From assembly GCA_017458585.1 (NCBI GenBank), contig JAFTAJ010000030.1, positions 34,181-98,180 on the forward strand: a DNA stretch of 64,000 nt, written 5' to 3'. The stretch comes from Bacteroidaceae bacterium (lineage in GTDB: Bacteria > Bacteroidota > Bacteroidia > Bacteroidales > Bacteroidaceae). Under the pieces are notes generated by a model that did not search any database, was not told the origin of the DNA, and worked only from the letters and a program-made list of their open reading frames with translations. Positions 8,216 to 15,828 of this stretch are shown here, one piece after another; the stretch's first letter is position 1, and every line of letters begins with the position of its first letter. The position numbers were made by a program, and so were the translations under genes.

Positions 8216-9109
8216 ATGCGAATAGGTATCATACAACAACACAACACTGCCGACGTGGCCGACAACAAGGGGCGGCTGGAGCAGAAGATTGCGGCGCTCG
8301 CCCAAAAGGGGGCGGAGCTGGTTGTGCTGCAGGAGCTGCACAACACGCTATACTTCTGCCAGGAGGAGAAGACGGAGTGCTTCGACCTGGCCAACGCCAT
8401 ACCCGGCCCCGACACGGAGTGGCTCGGCCGCTTGGCCAAGAGGAACGGCGTGGTGCTGGTGGGCTCACTGTTTGAGCGCAGGGCCGCGGGGCTGTACCAC
8501 AACACGGCTGTGGTGATGGATAAGGACGGCTCCATGTGCGGTAAGTACCGCAAGATGCACATCCCCGATGACCCCGGATACTACGAGAAGTTTTACTTCA
8601 CGCCGGGCGACCTGGGCTTCTACCCCATCAAGACAAGCGTAGGCCGCTTGGGAGTGATGGTGTGCTGGGACCAGTGGTACCCTGAGGCCGCAAGGCTGAT
8701 GGCTCTGCGCGGTGCACAGCTGCTCATCTACCCCACCGCCATCGGCTACGACATGCACGACGATGCCGATGAGCAAGAGCGCCAGCGCGAGGCATGGACT
8801 ACCGTGCAGCGCGGCCATGCGGTGGCCAACGGGCTACCCGTGGTGGCAGTGAACAGAGTGGGCGAAGAAAAGAAGACCCCCCTTCCGTCCCCCCTCTATG
8901 GGGGAAACCCAGGAATAATGTTCTGGGGCAGCAGCTTTGTGGCTGGTCCGCAGGGCGAGTTGCTCTACCGCGCCCCGAAGGACACGGAGGCGGAGGCCGT
9001 GGTGGACATCGATATGGGTCGCAGTGAGCAGGTGAGGCGTTGGTGGCCATTCCTGCGTGACCGCAGAATCGAAGAGTACGGTGCGCTGACGAAGAGGATG
9101 GACGATTGA
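8216..9109 (+). CDS. aguB: N-carbamoylputrescine amidase
   Basis: 297 residues from the ATG at 8216 (MRIGIIQQHN). It is a carbon-nitrogen hydrolase that converts N-carbamoylputrescine to putrescine, CO2 and ammonia. The Glu-Lys-Cys triad is visible: Glu in VVLQELHNTLYF, Lys in GKYRKMHIPDDPGYYEK, Cys in LGVMVCWDQWYPEAARL. The last two motifs are characteristic of the AguB subgroup. The previous step, agmatine deiminase, is encoded at 43239-44366, so arginine-to-putrescine conversion is represented in the window at two separate loci. The gene stands alone, with its own promoter. Confidence 0.93.
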   Translation: MRIGIIQQHNTADVADNKGRLEQKIAALAQKGAELVVLQELHNTLYFCQEEKTECFDLANAIPGPDTEWLGRLAKRNGVVLVGSLFERRAAGLYHNTAVVMDKDGSMCGKYRKMHIPDDPGYYEKFYFTPGDLGFYPIKTSVGRLGVMVCWDQWYPEAARLMALRGAQLLIYPTAIGYDMHDDADEQERQREAWTTVQRGHAVANGLPVVAVNRVGEEKKTPLPSPLYGGNPGIMFWGSSFVAGPQGELLYRAPKDTEAEAVVDIDMGRSEQVRRWWPFLRDRRIEEYGALTKRMDD

Positions 9110-9227
9110 AAACGATAACGAATCTCGCACAGAAAGCAAGCAAGCTCGCGCCACACGCAGCGACTACGACAAGGAGCTGACGCTCACGGCTCATTGGAAA
9201 AACACAGAAAATACATTTAGGATTTAA

Positions 9228-9324
9228 GTGCCGTAGGCACGACAGATAACAGGCAGGTGGTGCCGTTTCCGAAGGAAACAAACCCCTGCAATAGACGTTA
9301 GACCAAAAATAACCCCGAAGGGGT
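9228..9324. repeat. Intergenic element of three small hairpins with a CC-GNA-GG core
   Basis: Three perfect hairpins with three-base loops lie in 97 bases: GTGCC-GTA-GGCAC (9228-9240), GTTTCC-GAA-GGAAAC (9265-9279) and ACCCC-GAA-GGGGT (9312-9324). The stems differ but the loop region is constant, so structure is kept and sequence is not. GACAG follows the first and GTCAG the third. I recall similar elements between genes in other Bacteroidales; the function is unknown. The gap 9110-9353 holds no gene. Confidence 0.65.
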
Positions 9325-9353
9325 GTCAGAATAGTAAATCGTAAATATAATAT

Positions 9354-11546
9354 ATGTCAAAACTGAGATTTAAGGTGGTAGAAGCGGCCTTCAAGAAGAA
9401 GGCGCTGGAGGTGGCTCCACCAAAGGAGCGCCCCGCAGAATATTTCGCAAAATATGTGTTTAACAAAGACAAGATGCGCAAATATCTGCCGGCGGAGACA
9501 TGCAGACAACTGTATGATGTGATAGAAAACGGAACACGCCTCGATCTGTCGGTGGCCGACGAGGTGGCCAAGGGCATGAAGCGCTGGGCACAGGAGTTTG
9601 GCGTGACACATATCACCCACTGGTTTCAGCCGCTCACCGAGGGCACGGCAGAGAAGCACGACTCATTTATTAAATATGGTAAGGACCAAGAGGGGCTGAT
9701 AGAGGACTTCAGCGGCACTGCCCTGGTGCAGCAGGAGCCCGACGCCAGCTCATTTCCCTCGGGCGGCATCCGCTCCACCTTTGAGGCCCGCGGCTACAGC
9801 GCATGGGACCCTGCGTCGCCGGTGTTTGTGATTGGCGACACGCTGATGATCCCCACCGTGTTTATATCGTACACGGGTGAGGCGCTCGACTACAAGGCAC
9901 CGCTGAAGAAAGCGCTGGCTGCGATGGACAAGGCAGCCACGGCAGTGTGCCAGTATTTCGACCCGAGCGTGACGAAGGTGACGGCCAACCTGGGATGGGA
10001 GCAGGAGTATTTCCTTGTGGACGAGGATCTCTACGCCGCACGCCCCGACCTGCTGCTGACAGGCCGCACGCTGGTGGGCCACGACTCGGCCAAGAACCAG
10101 CAGATGGAGGACCACTACTTCGGTGCCATCCCCGACCGCGTGGCAGAGTTTATGAAAGACCTCGAGATACAGGCGCTGGAGCTGGGCATCCCCTGCAAGA
10201 CACGCCACAACGAGGTGGCACCCAATCAGTTTGAGCTGGCGCCGATATACGAGGAGTGCAACCTGGCCGTGGACCACAACATGCTGCTGATGAGCCTGAT
10301 GCGCAAGATAGCACGCAAGCATGGATTCCGTTGCCTGCTACATGAGAAGCCCTTCGCCGGCATCAACGGCAGTGGCAAGCACGCCAACTGGTCACTGGCC
10401 ACCAACACTGGCAGTGTGCTGCACTCTCCTGGCAAGACGAAGGAGGACAACCTGAGATTCCTAACCTTCGCGGTGGAGACGCTGGTGGGAGTGTATAAGC
10501 ACAACGGTCTGCTGAAAGCATCTATCATGAGTGCCACCAACCAGCACCGTCTGGGAGCCAACGAGGCACCGCCCGCCATCATCTCGGCATTTCTCGGCAA
10601 GCAGATATCCGAGGTGCTTGAAAAGATTGAGAACTCTACCAACGAGGAGCTTATCAGCATAAAGGGTACGAGCGAGCTTACCCTCGACATACCGCAGATA
10701 CCCGACCTCAAGATTGACAATACCGACCGCAACCGCACCTCGCCCTTCGCCTTCACAGGCAACAGGTTTGAATTCCGCGCCGTGGGAGCCCAAGCCAACT
10801 GCGCCGAAGCAATGACGGTGCTCAACACGGCGGTGGCAGAAGCACTGACGAGTTTCAAGAAACGAGTGGACGAGCATATAGCCAATGGCGAGGACAAGAC
10901 AACGGCCATTGTGAGGGTGCTGCGCGAGGATATCAAGTTGTGCAAGCCCATCCACTTTGAGGGCAACGGCTACTCCGACGAGTGGAAGGCCGAAGCGGCC
11001 CAGCGCGGCCTGGACTGCGAGACATCGTGCCCGCTCATCTTCGACCGCTACCTCGACGAGGAGAGCATCCGCATGTTTGAGGAGCAGCACGTGATGCGCG
11101 AGCTGGAGCTCAAGGCCCGCAACGAGATTAAGTGGGACACCTACACCAAGAAGATACAGATAGAGGCGCGTGTGTTTGGCGACATGGCGATGAACCAGAT
11201 AATTCCCGTGGCCACACGCTACCAGAGTATGCTAAGCGACAATGTGAGCAAGATTGCCGCCACCTTCCCGAAGGAGGAGGCCGACAGGCTCAATGCCGAC
11301 AATATCAAGATTATCCGCGAGATATCCGACCACACCAGCTTTATCATCGAGAATGTGAAGGCGATGGTCGAGGCACGCAAGGTGGCCAACAGGATTGAGT
11401 CGGAGAGGGAGAAGGCGGTGCAGTATCACGACACGGTACAGCCCTACCTCGAGAGCATCCGCTATCATGTGGACAAGCTCGAACTGATTGTGGAGGACGA
11501 GCTATGGGTGTTGCCCAAGTATCGAGAGTTGCTGTTTATTAGATAA
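9354..11546 (+). CDS. glnN: Glutamine synthetase type III
   Basis: 730 residues, the normal size of GSIII, which forms glutamine from glutamate and ammonia with ATP in the cytoplasm. Family segments: FPSGGIRSTFEARGYSAWD near residue 130, LGWEQEYFLVD (metal-binding glutamates), KTRHNEVAPNQFELAP, GSGKHANWSLATNTG and the ATP/glutamate-binding NRTSPFAFTGNRFEFRAVG. The C-terminal extension after about residue 600 is helical, as in other type III enzymes. GSIII is the main glutamine synthetase in many Bacteroidales. The gene is single; no gltB or amtB neighbour is present. Confidence 0.97.
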   Translation: MSKLRFKVVEAAFKKKALEVAPPKERPAEYFAKYVFNKDKMRKYLPAETCRQLYDVIENGTRLDLSVADEVAKGMKRWAQEFGVTHITHWFQPLTEGTAEKHDSFIKYGKDQEGLIEDFSGTALVQQEPDASSFPSGGIRSTFEARGYSAWDPASPVFVIGDTLMIPTVFISYTGEALDYKAPLKKALAAMDKAATAVCQYFDPSVTKVTANLGWEQEYFLVDEDLYAARPDLLLTGRTLVGHDSAKNQQMEDHYFGAIPDRVAEFMKDLEIQALELGIPCKTRHNEVAPNQFELAPIYEECNLAVDHNMLLMSLMRKIARKHGFRCLLHEKPFAGINGSGKHANWSLATNTGSVLHSPGKTKEDNLRFLTFAVETLVGVYKHNGLLKASIMSATNQHRLGANEAPPAIISAFLGKQISEVLEKIENSTNEELISIKGTSELTLDIPQIPDLKIDNTDRNRTSPFAFTGNRFEFRAVGAQANCAEAMTVLNTAVAEALTSFKKRVDEHIANGEDKTTAIVRVLREDIKLCKPIHFEGNGYSDEWKAEAAQRGLDCETSCPLIFDRYLDEESIRMFEEQHVMRELELKARNEIKWDTYTKKIQIEARVFGDMAMNQIIPVATRYQSMLSDNVSKIAATFPKEEADRLNADNIKIIREISDHTSFIIENVKAMVEARKVANRIESEREKAVQYHDTVQPYLESIRYHVDKLELIVEDELWVLPKYRELLFIR

Positions 11547-11606
11547 AGAAGTTAAAGAAGTTAACGCCCGCAAGCGGGCTAGAAGTTCAAGAAGTTAAAG
11601 AAGTTA
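11546..11606. repeat. Short-word repeat around a GC hairpin
   Basis: 9-base units of the type GAAGTTAAA flank a GCCCGC-AA-GCGGGC hairpin between glnN and the next gene. The hairpin has no T-run, so it is not a standard terminator. Confidence 0.55.
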
Positions 11607-11607
11607 T

Positions 11608-12528
11608 ATGAAATCAAATCGTGCTATTATCATTCTTGCGCTGTGCACCATACTGATTGGCGCACTGCTCATCGCCTTTCCCGCTAATGCCACCAAATGG
11701 CTGGTGATGGCTATCGGAGCGCTGTTTCTGGTGCCGGGTGTTGTGGGTGTAGCAACCTATGTGATTCAGCGTCGCCGTCAGGCAAAGGCATTGGCTGAGG
11801 GTAGAGAGATGAAGGACAACAAAGACAAGGACGAGAAGAAATCGAAGAATCTCTTCCCGTTCATCGGCATCGGCAGCATACTGTTTGGTGCCGTGCTGCT
11901 GATTATCCCCAGCAGTTTCCAGAACGCGTTGCTCTACATCCTCGGTGCATTCCTGGTGCTGGCCGGACTGGCGCAGATATACCGTTTCCTGCAGCTACGC
12001 AAGCAGTATCAGCTCAGCGCCACGCCCTACATCGTGTCGGCGCTAGTCAGCATTGCGGGTATCGTGGTCATCGTGCTTAACTACAACGGCGGCACCCTGC
12101 CCACGAAAGCTGGCACAACCGACAGCCCTGCCTACTGGCCATCGATGATTTTCGGTATCGCCAGTGTGATATTCGGTATTTCGGAGATTATCTACGCAAT
12201 ACAGTTCAGGAAGGAAGGGGAAAAGATGGTCGCCGAGTCGGAGAAACCGAAGATTCCGGGAACACCGGAGAAGCAAGAAAAACCGGTGGAGCCAGAGAAA
12301 CCGTTAACGCCGGAAACACCTGCAGAGCCAGAAAAGCCCGCAGAACCGGAGAAAATCGCAGAACCGGAGAAAATCGCAGAGCCAGAAAAGCTCGCGGAGC
12401 CGGAGCCTGCCCCTTCGTTTCAAGTACCCGAATACACAACCACCAATAACACTTCGTACGCCACCAGTACACCTCAGCCCCAGACACCCAATCCAACAAT
12501 AGAGGCTGAAGTTGACAGCGAGACCTAA
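11608..12528 (+). CDS. DUF308/HdeD-like membrane protein with Pro-Glu-Lys repeat tail
   Basis: 306 residues. About six membrane segments fall in two groups (residues 5-55 and 85-200), separated by a charged linker (KDNKDKDEKKSK). The paired glycine-rich helices (ILIGALLIAFP, ILFGAVLLIIP) are the DUF308/HdeD pattern. From about residue 210 the protein becomes a soluble tail of imperfect EPEKPAEPEKIAEPEK repeats, then a Thr/Asn/Pro-rich end. The tail length should vary between strains because its DNA is repetitive. The next gene's ATG follows the stop after one base, so the two are co-transcribed. Function is not known. Confidence 0.75.
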   Translation: MKSNRAIIILALCTILIGALLIAFPANATKWLVMAIGALFLVPGVVGVATYVIQRRRQAKALAEGREMKDNKDKDEKKSKNLFPFIGIGSILFGAVLLIIPSSFQNALLYILGAFLVLAGLAQIYRFLQLRKQYQLSATPYIVSALVSIAGIVVIVLNYNGGTLPTKAGTTDSPAYWPSMIFGIASVIFGISEIIYAIQFRKEGEKMVAESEKPKIPGTPEKQEKPVEPEKPLTPETPAEPEKPAEPEKIAEPEKIAEPEKLAEPEPAPSFQVPEYTTTNNTSYATSTPQPQTPNPTIEAEVDSET

Positions 12529-12529
12529 G

Positions 12530-13096
12530 ATGCTGACACTTACGCTGACACGCCACGGACAGACCGTGGAAAACGTAGAAGGCATACTACAAGGACAGAC
12601 GGCAGGTCACCTCACCGCCGCGGGTATAGCCCAAGTCAAAATGCTGAAATCACAGCTGAATGCAGAGGATTACGACATTATCCTGTGCAGCGACCTAGAG
12701 CGTACCCGTGTGTGTGCCGAGATAATCAACAAGAAGCTGAAGCTACCTCTAATTGCCACCCCCTTGTTGCGCGAACGCGACTGGGGGGAATATACTGGCC
12801 GCAAGATAAGCACCATCACTACCCCGCCCTCGCAGTTTCCGCCCAGCATAGAGAATGCAGAGCAGCTCGCTGCGAGAGCGCAGCGATTTGTGAGGCATAT
12901 CCTCGACCAATATGACGGCCGGCGGCTGCTGTGCATGGGGCATGGTTACTTCAACCGCTGCATACAGGCTTTGATAGAACAACAGACGGTGCACGACACC
13001 CCCCGATGGGAGAATGTGGAGCTGCGCACCTTCACCATAGACCGCGACATCCTCTCCCACCAAGCCCCTACCGACTATATAGTGAGCGAGCGGTAA
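12530..13096 (+). CDS. Histidine phosphatase family protein
   Basis: 188 residues from the ATG at 12530, one base after the upstream stop. An in-frame ATG at 12512 lies inside the previous gene; starting at MLTLTLTRHGQT places the catalytic RHG at the family's usual N-terminal position. The phospho-accepting histidine is in TRHGQT, a phosphate-binding arginine is in SDLERTRVCAE, and the second histidine is in CMGHGYFNRC. Members include phosphoglycerate mutases, alpha-ribazole phosphatases and sugar phosphatases; the substrate cannot be told here. Confidence 0.88.
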   Translation: MLTLTLTRHGQTVENVEGILQGQTAGHLTAAGIAQVKMLKSQLNAEDYDIILCSDLERTRVCAEIINKKLKLPLIATPLLRERDWGEYTGRKISTITTPPSQFPPSIENAEQLAARAQRFVRHILDQYDGRRLLCMGHGYFNRCIQALIEQQTVHDTPRWENVELRTFTIDRDILSHQAPTDYIVSER

Positions 13097-13101
13097 TGCC
13101 A

Positions 13102-13122
13102 AATCTTCAATCTTCAATCGTC
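13102..13122. repeat. Short-word repeat (CTTCAAT type)
   Basis: Three 7-base units fill the gap between the phosphatase stop and the next start codon. Confidence 0.55.
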
Positions 13123-13126
13123 AAAT

Positions 13127-14509
13127 ATGAACGTCTGGAAAACGGTGCTCTTCATTTTCTGTGTCCTCTGCGGACTTGCGCTGATATGCGTGGTGCTACC
13201 CAAGGGCGGCATTAAGATAGGCAATAGCACACTGGAGTGGCCGTCGCTGAAAGAGTCACTCACCCCTGGCACCACCGAGAGCACCGCAGACGTTGACGAG
13301 GCATTGCAGGCACGCATCAATGCACTGCGCGATGCCAAGCAGAAAGAGTTTGACGAGTTTTGCAGCGAAAATCCAGCCCGAATATACCTCCCCGATAACG
13401 ATACTACCTACCTCGACGCTTTCTTTGAGGCTCTAGACAATGCCGGCAAGAAGCCGGTGCGCATCCTCCACTACGGCGACTCGCAGCTGGAGTGCGACCG
13501 CATGACCGCCGATCTGCGCGAACACTTTCAGAGCAAGTTTGGCGGTGGCGGCGTAGGTATGGTGCCTGCCGTGCAGCCCATTGCCACCTACACATTGGGC
13601 CAGAGCGTGAGTCCCGCCCTCCGTCACTACTGCGCCTACGGCTCGCCGGAGTTTCGTGCCGGCCACTGGCGGTATGGTCCTATGGCATCGATGTCGAGGG
13701 TGGATGGCAGCGCATCGTTTAGCTTCACCGCCCGCGGCGATGACAAGTTTCCTCACTGCCAAGAGTTTCAGAAAGTATCCGTCGCCATCAAGGGCAGCGG
13801 CGCACTCAGTGTGAGGGCCGCCGACAGCACCTACCAGCTTGCCAGCAAGATAGAGGCTGACAGTGCACTGCGCATCTTCACAGCCACACTCAAGCGTCCC
13901 ACCAACCGCGCCACTCTGACCGTGAGCGGAAATATGGATATCTACGGCATCATGCTCGACGGCAAGAGTGGTGTGGCAATGGACAACATACCTATGCGAG
14001 GATGCTCCGGCATAATGTTCACATCCATCGACCGCAAGTCGTTCGCCCCATTCTTCAAGCAGCAAAACATAGGGCTCATAATCCTGCAGTATGGCGGCAA
14101 CTCAGTGCCTTACCTCAAAGGCCCCCAATCTATCAGCACCTACACCGACCAGGTGCGCAAACAGATTGCCTTGTTCCGCACGGTGGCTCCGAAAGCTCGG
14201 ATACTCTTTATCGGCCCCTCCGACATGGCCACCAGCATCGGTGGTCGCATGCAGACATATCCCCACCTTTCAGAAGTGATTGACTCACTGCGCACAGCTG
14301 TCAACGGCGAGGGCGCAGCCTACTGGGACATGCAGGGAGCCATGGGCGGCAACGGGTCGATGGTGCAGTGGGTGAAGGCGCGTCCTGCCTTGGCCGGCAC
14401 CGACTATATTCACTTTACTCCCCGCGGTGCGGAGCAGATATCACAGATACTCTACGACACCTTCTTGCTATACTATAAGTTCTATTGTTTCCGTAAAAAT
14501 GAAAGCTAA
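13127..14509 (+). CDS. Exported SGNH/GDSL hydrolase (first of two)
   Basis: 460 residues with an N-terminal membrane anchor or signal (VLFIFCVLCGLALICVVLP). The SGNH nucleophile block is GDSQLECDRM (Gly117-Asp118-Ser119) and the Asp/His block is DYIHFTPRG (Asp426, His429). The region between carries a beta-rich insertion. Proteins of this type remove or transfer acyl groups on envelope glycans. It is followed, with an 11-base overlap, by a second SGNH protein and then by an MBOAT acyltransferase, which suggests a periplasmic O-acylation system comparable to PatA/PatB or AlgI/AlgJ. That pathway role is inferred from order. Confidence 0.85.
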   Translation: MNVWKTVLFIFCVLCGLALICVVLPKGGIKIGNSTLEWPSLKESLTPGTTESTADVDEALQARINALRDAKQKEFDEFCSENPARIYLPDNDTTYLDAFFEALDNAGKKPVRILHYGDSQLECDRMTADLREHFQSKFGGGGVGMVPAVQPIATYTLGQSVSPALRHYCAYGSPEFRAGHWRYGPMASMSRVDGSASFSFTARGDDKFPHCQEFQKVSVAIKGSGALSVRAADSTYQLASKIEADSALRIFTATLKRPTNRATLTVSGNMDIYGIMLDGKSGVAMDNIPMRGCSGIMFTSIDRKSFAPFFKQQNIGLIILQYGGNSVPYLKGPQSISTYTDQVRKQIALFRTVAPKARILFIGPSDMATSIGGRMQTYPHLSEVIDSLRTAVNGEGAAYWDMQGAMGGNGSMVQWVKARPALAGTDYIHFTPRGAEQISQILYDTFLLYYKFYCFRKNES

Positions 14510-15770
14510 AGCAAAAATAAATATACTGCTGTTCGTCAGCATATTATCGATTGCATTTGCAAGGGCTCAAAACCATCGTTTCAACCTGCAGCCCATCGAC
14601 TCGCTTCCATGTGTGGTGGAGGACTCCGCCTACCTCTATTTCCCTGGCAGCCACCAGGTGTTTGACCGTCTCTACGCCAAGCTCACCGCAATGCTCAGCA
14701 AGGGACAGGGGCGCATCAATGTGCTACATATCGGTGGCAGTCATGTTCAAGCTGGCCATTTCTCAGGGCGCATGCGCAGCAACCTCGTCAGCATCACCGA
14801 CAGTACCAGTCGCTGGCATTCGCAGCCAGCCGACCGCGGCCTTGTCTTCCCCTTCAAAGTGCTGCGCACCAATGCTCCCTCCAACTATAGCATCAGCTAC
14901 ACGGGGCAGTGGTCAGGCAGCCGCTGCATATCGCAGAGCCCCGATGCAGTACTCGGCCTTGCCGGAGCCGCAGCCATCACGCGCGACTCCACCGCCACCC
15001 TCACACTCTCGCTGGGCAGCGACGCATGGCAGTTCTCGCAACTCCATCTGCTTGGCTATGCGAGCAGCCCCATGGTCTATCCCGTGCTAGTGGTGGATGG
15101 CGACACCATATACCCCTACCCTGCCGACGGCACCACCGGCTACCTCTTCCCCCTGCCGCGCTACCAGAGCAGCTGCACCCTCGCCTTTGTGGGACTAGGT
15201 AGAGGCGAGAGTTTCACAGTGCGCGGCATGCTACCCTTCAGCGGTCGCGCCGGCATAACCTACAGCGAGTCGGGGGTGAACGGTGCTGCCGTGCCGTCAT
15301 GGCTACGCTGCGAAGCTTTTGGCGAGGAGTTGGCGCTATTGCCGCCCGACCTCGTAGTCTTTGGCATCGGTATCAACGACGCTGCCTGCACCTACGACAA
15401 ATTCAATCCCGAGACATTCAAGCAGAACTATCGCGACCTCATTGCCCGCATACGGAAAGTCAATCCCAATGTGGCCCTGCTATTCATCACCAACAACGAC
15501 TGCTACCAAACCGTGAGCATCCGTCGGTACAATGCCAACACACCGCGTGTGGAGCAAGCCTTCAAGGAGCTGGCTGCCGAGTATGACGGCTGTGTATTCA
15601 ATGTATTCCGGATTATGGGAGGCCCGCGCTCTGCCGGCCACTGGGTGAGTCAGGGACTGATGCAGCGCGACCGAGTACACTTCACCAAGGCCGGCTATCT
15701 GCTCATTGCCGACCTGCTGTATAACGCAATCATCAGGGATTATGAGAAAACATTGAAGATTGAAAATTGA
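14499..15770 (+). CDS. Exported SGNH hydrolase (second of two)
   Basis: 423 residues from the ATG at 14499, which overlaps the previous gene by 11 bases; a start at 14427 would add 24 residues without signal character and lies deep in that gene. The signal peptide is INILLFVSILSIAFARA. The nucleophile block reads HIGGSHVQAGHFSG, with Gly-Gly-Ser in place of Gly-Asp-Ser. Later blocks are VFGIGINDA and RDRVHFTKAGY (Asp/His). The last codons (LKIEN) and the stop are written in the TTGAAGA/TTGAAAA repeat that follows. Probably works with the MBOAT protein downstream. Confidence 0.83.
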   Translation: MKAKAKINILLFVSILSIAFARAQNHRFNLQPIDSLPCVVEDSAYLYFPGSHQVFDRLYAKLTAMLSKGQGRINVLHIGGSHVQAGHFSGRMRSNLVSITDSTSRWHSQPADRGLVFPFKVLRTNAPSNYSISYTGQWSGSRCISQSPDAVLGLAGAAAITRDSTATLTLSLGSDAWQFSQLHLLGYASSPMVYPVLVVDGDTIYPYPADGTTGYLFPLPRYQSSCTLAFVGLGRGESFTVRGMLPFSGRAGITYSESGVNGAAVPSWLRCEAFGEELALLPPDLVVFGIGINDAACTYDKFNPETFKQNYRDLIARIRKVNPNVALLFITNNDCYQTVSIRRYNANTPRVEQAFKELAAEYDGCVFNVFRIMGGPRSAGHWVSQGLMQRDRVHFTKAGYLLIADLLYNAIIRDYEKTLKIEN

Positions 15771-15804
15771 GGATTGAAAATTGAACATTGAAGATTGAAA
15801 ATTG
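15753..15804. repeat. Short-word repeat, seven 7-base units (TTGAAGA/TTGAAAA)
   Basis: Seven consecutive 7-base units (TTGAAGA, TTGAAAA, TTGAGGA, TTGAAAA, TTGAACA, TTGAAGA, TTGAAAA). The stop codon of the second SGNH gene lies inside it. Confidence 0.8.
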
Positions 15805-15828
15805 GGTTCCTTTGCTGACATATTAACT

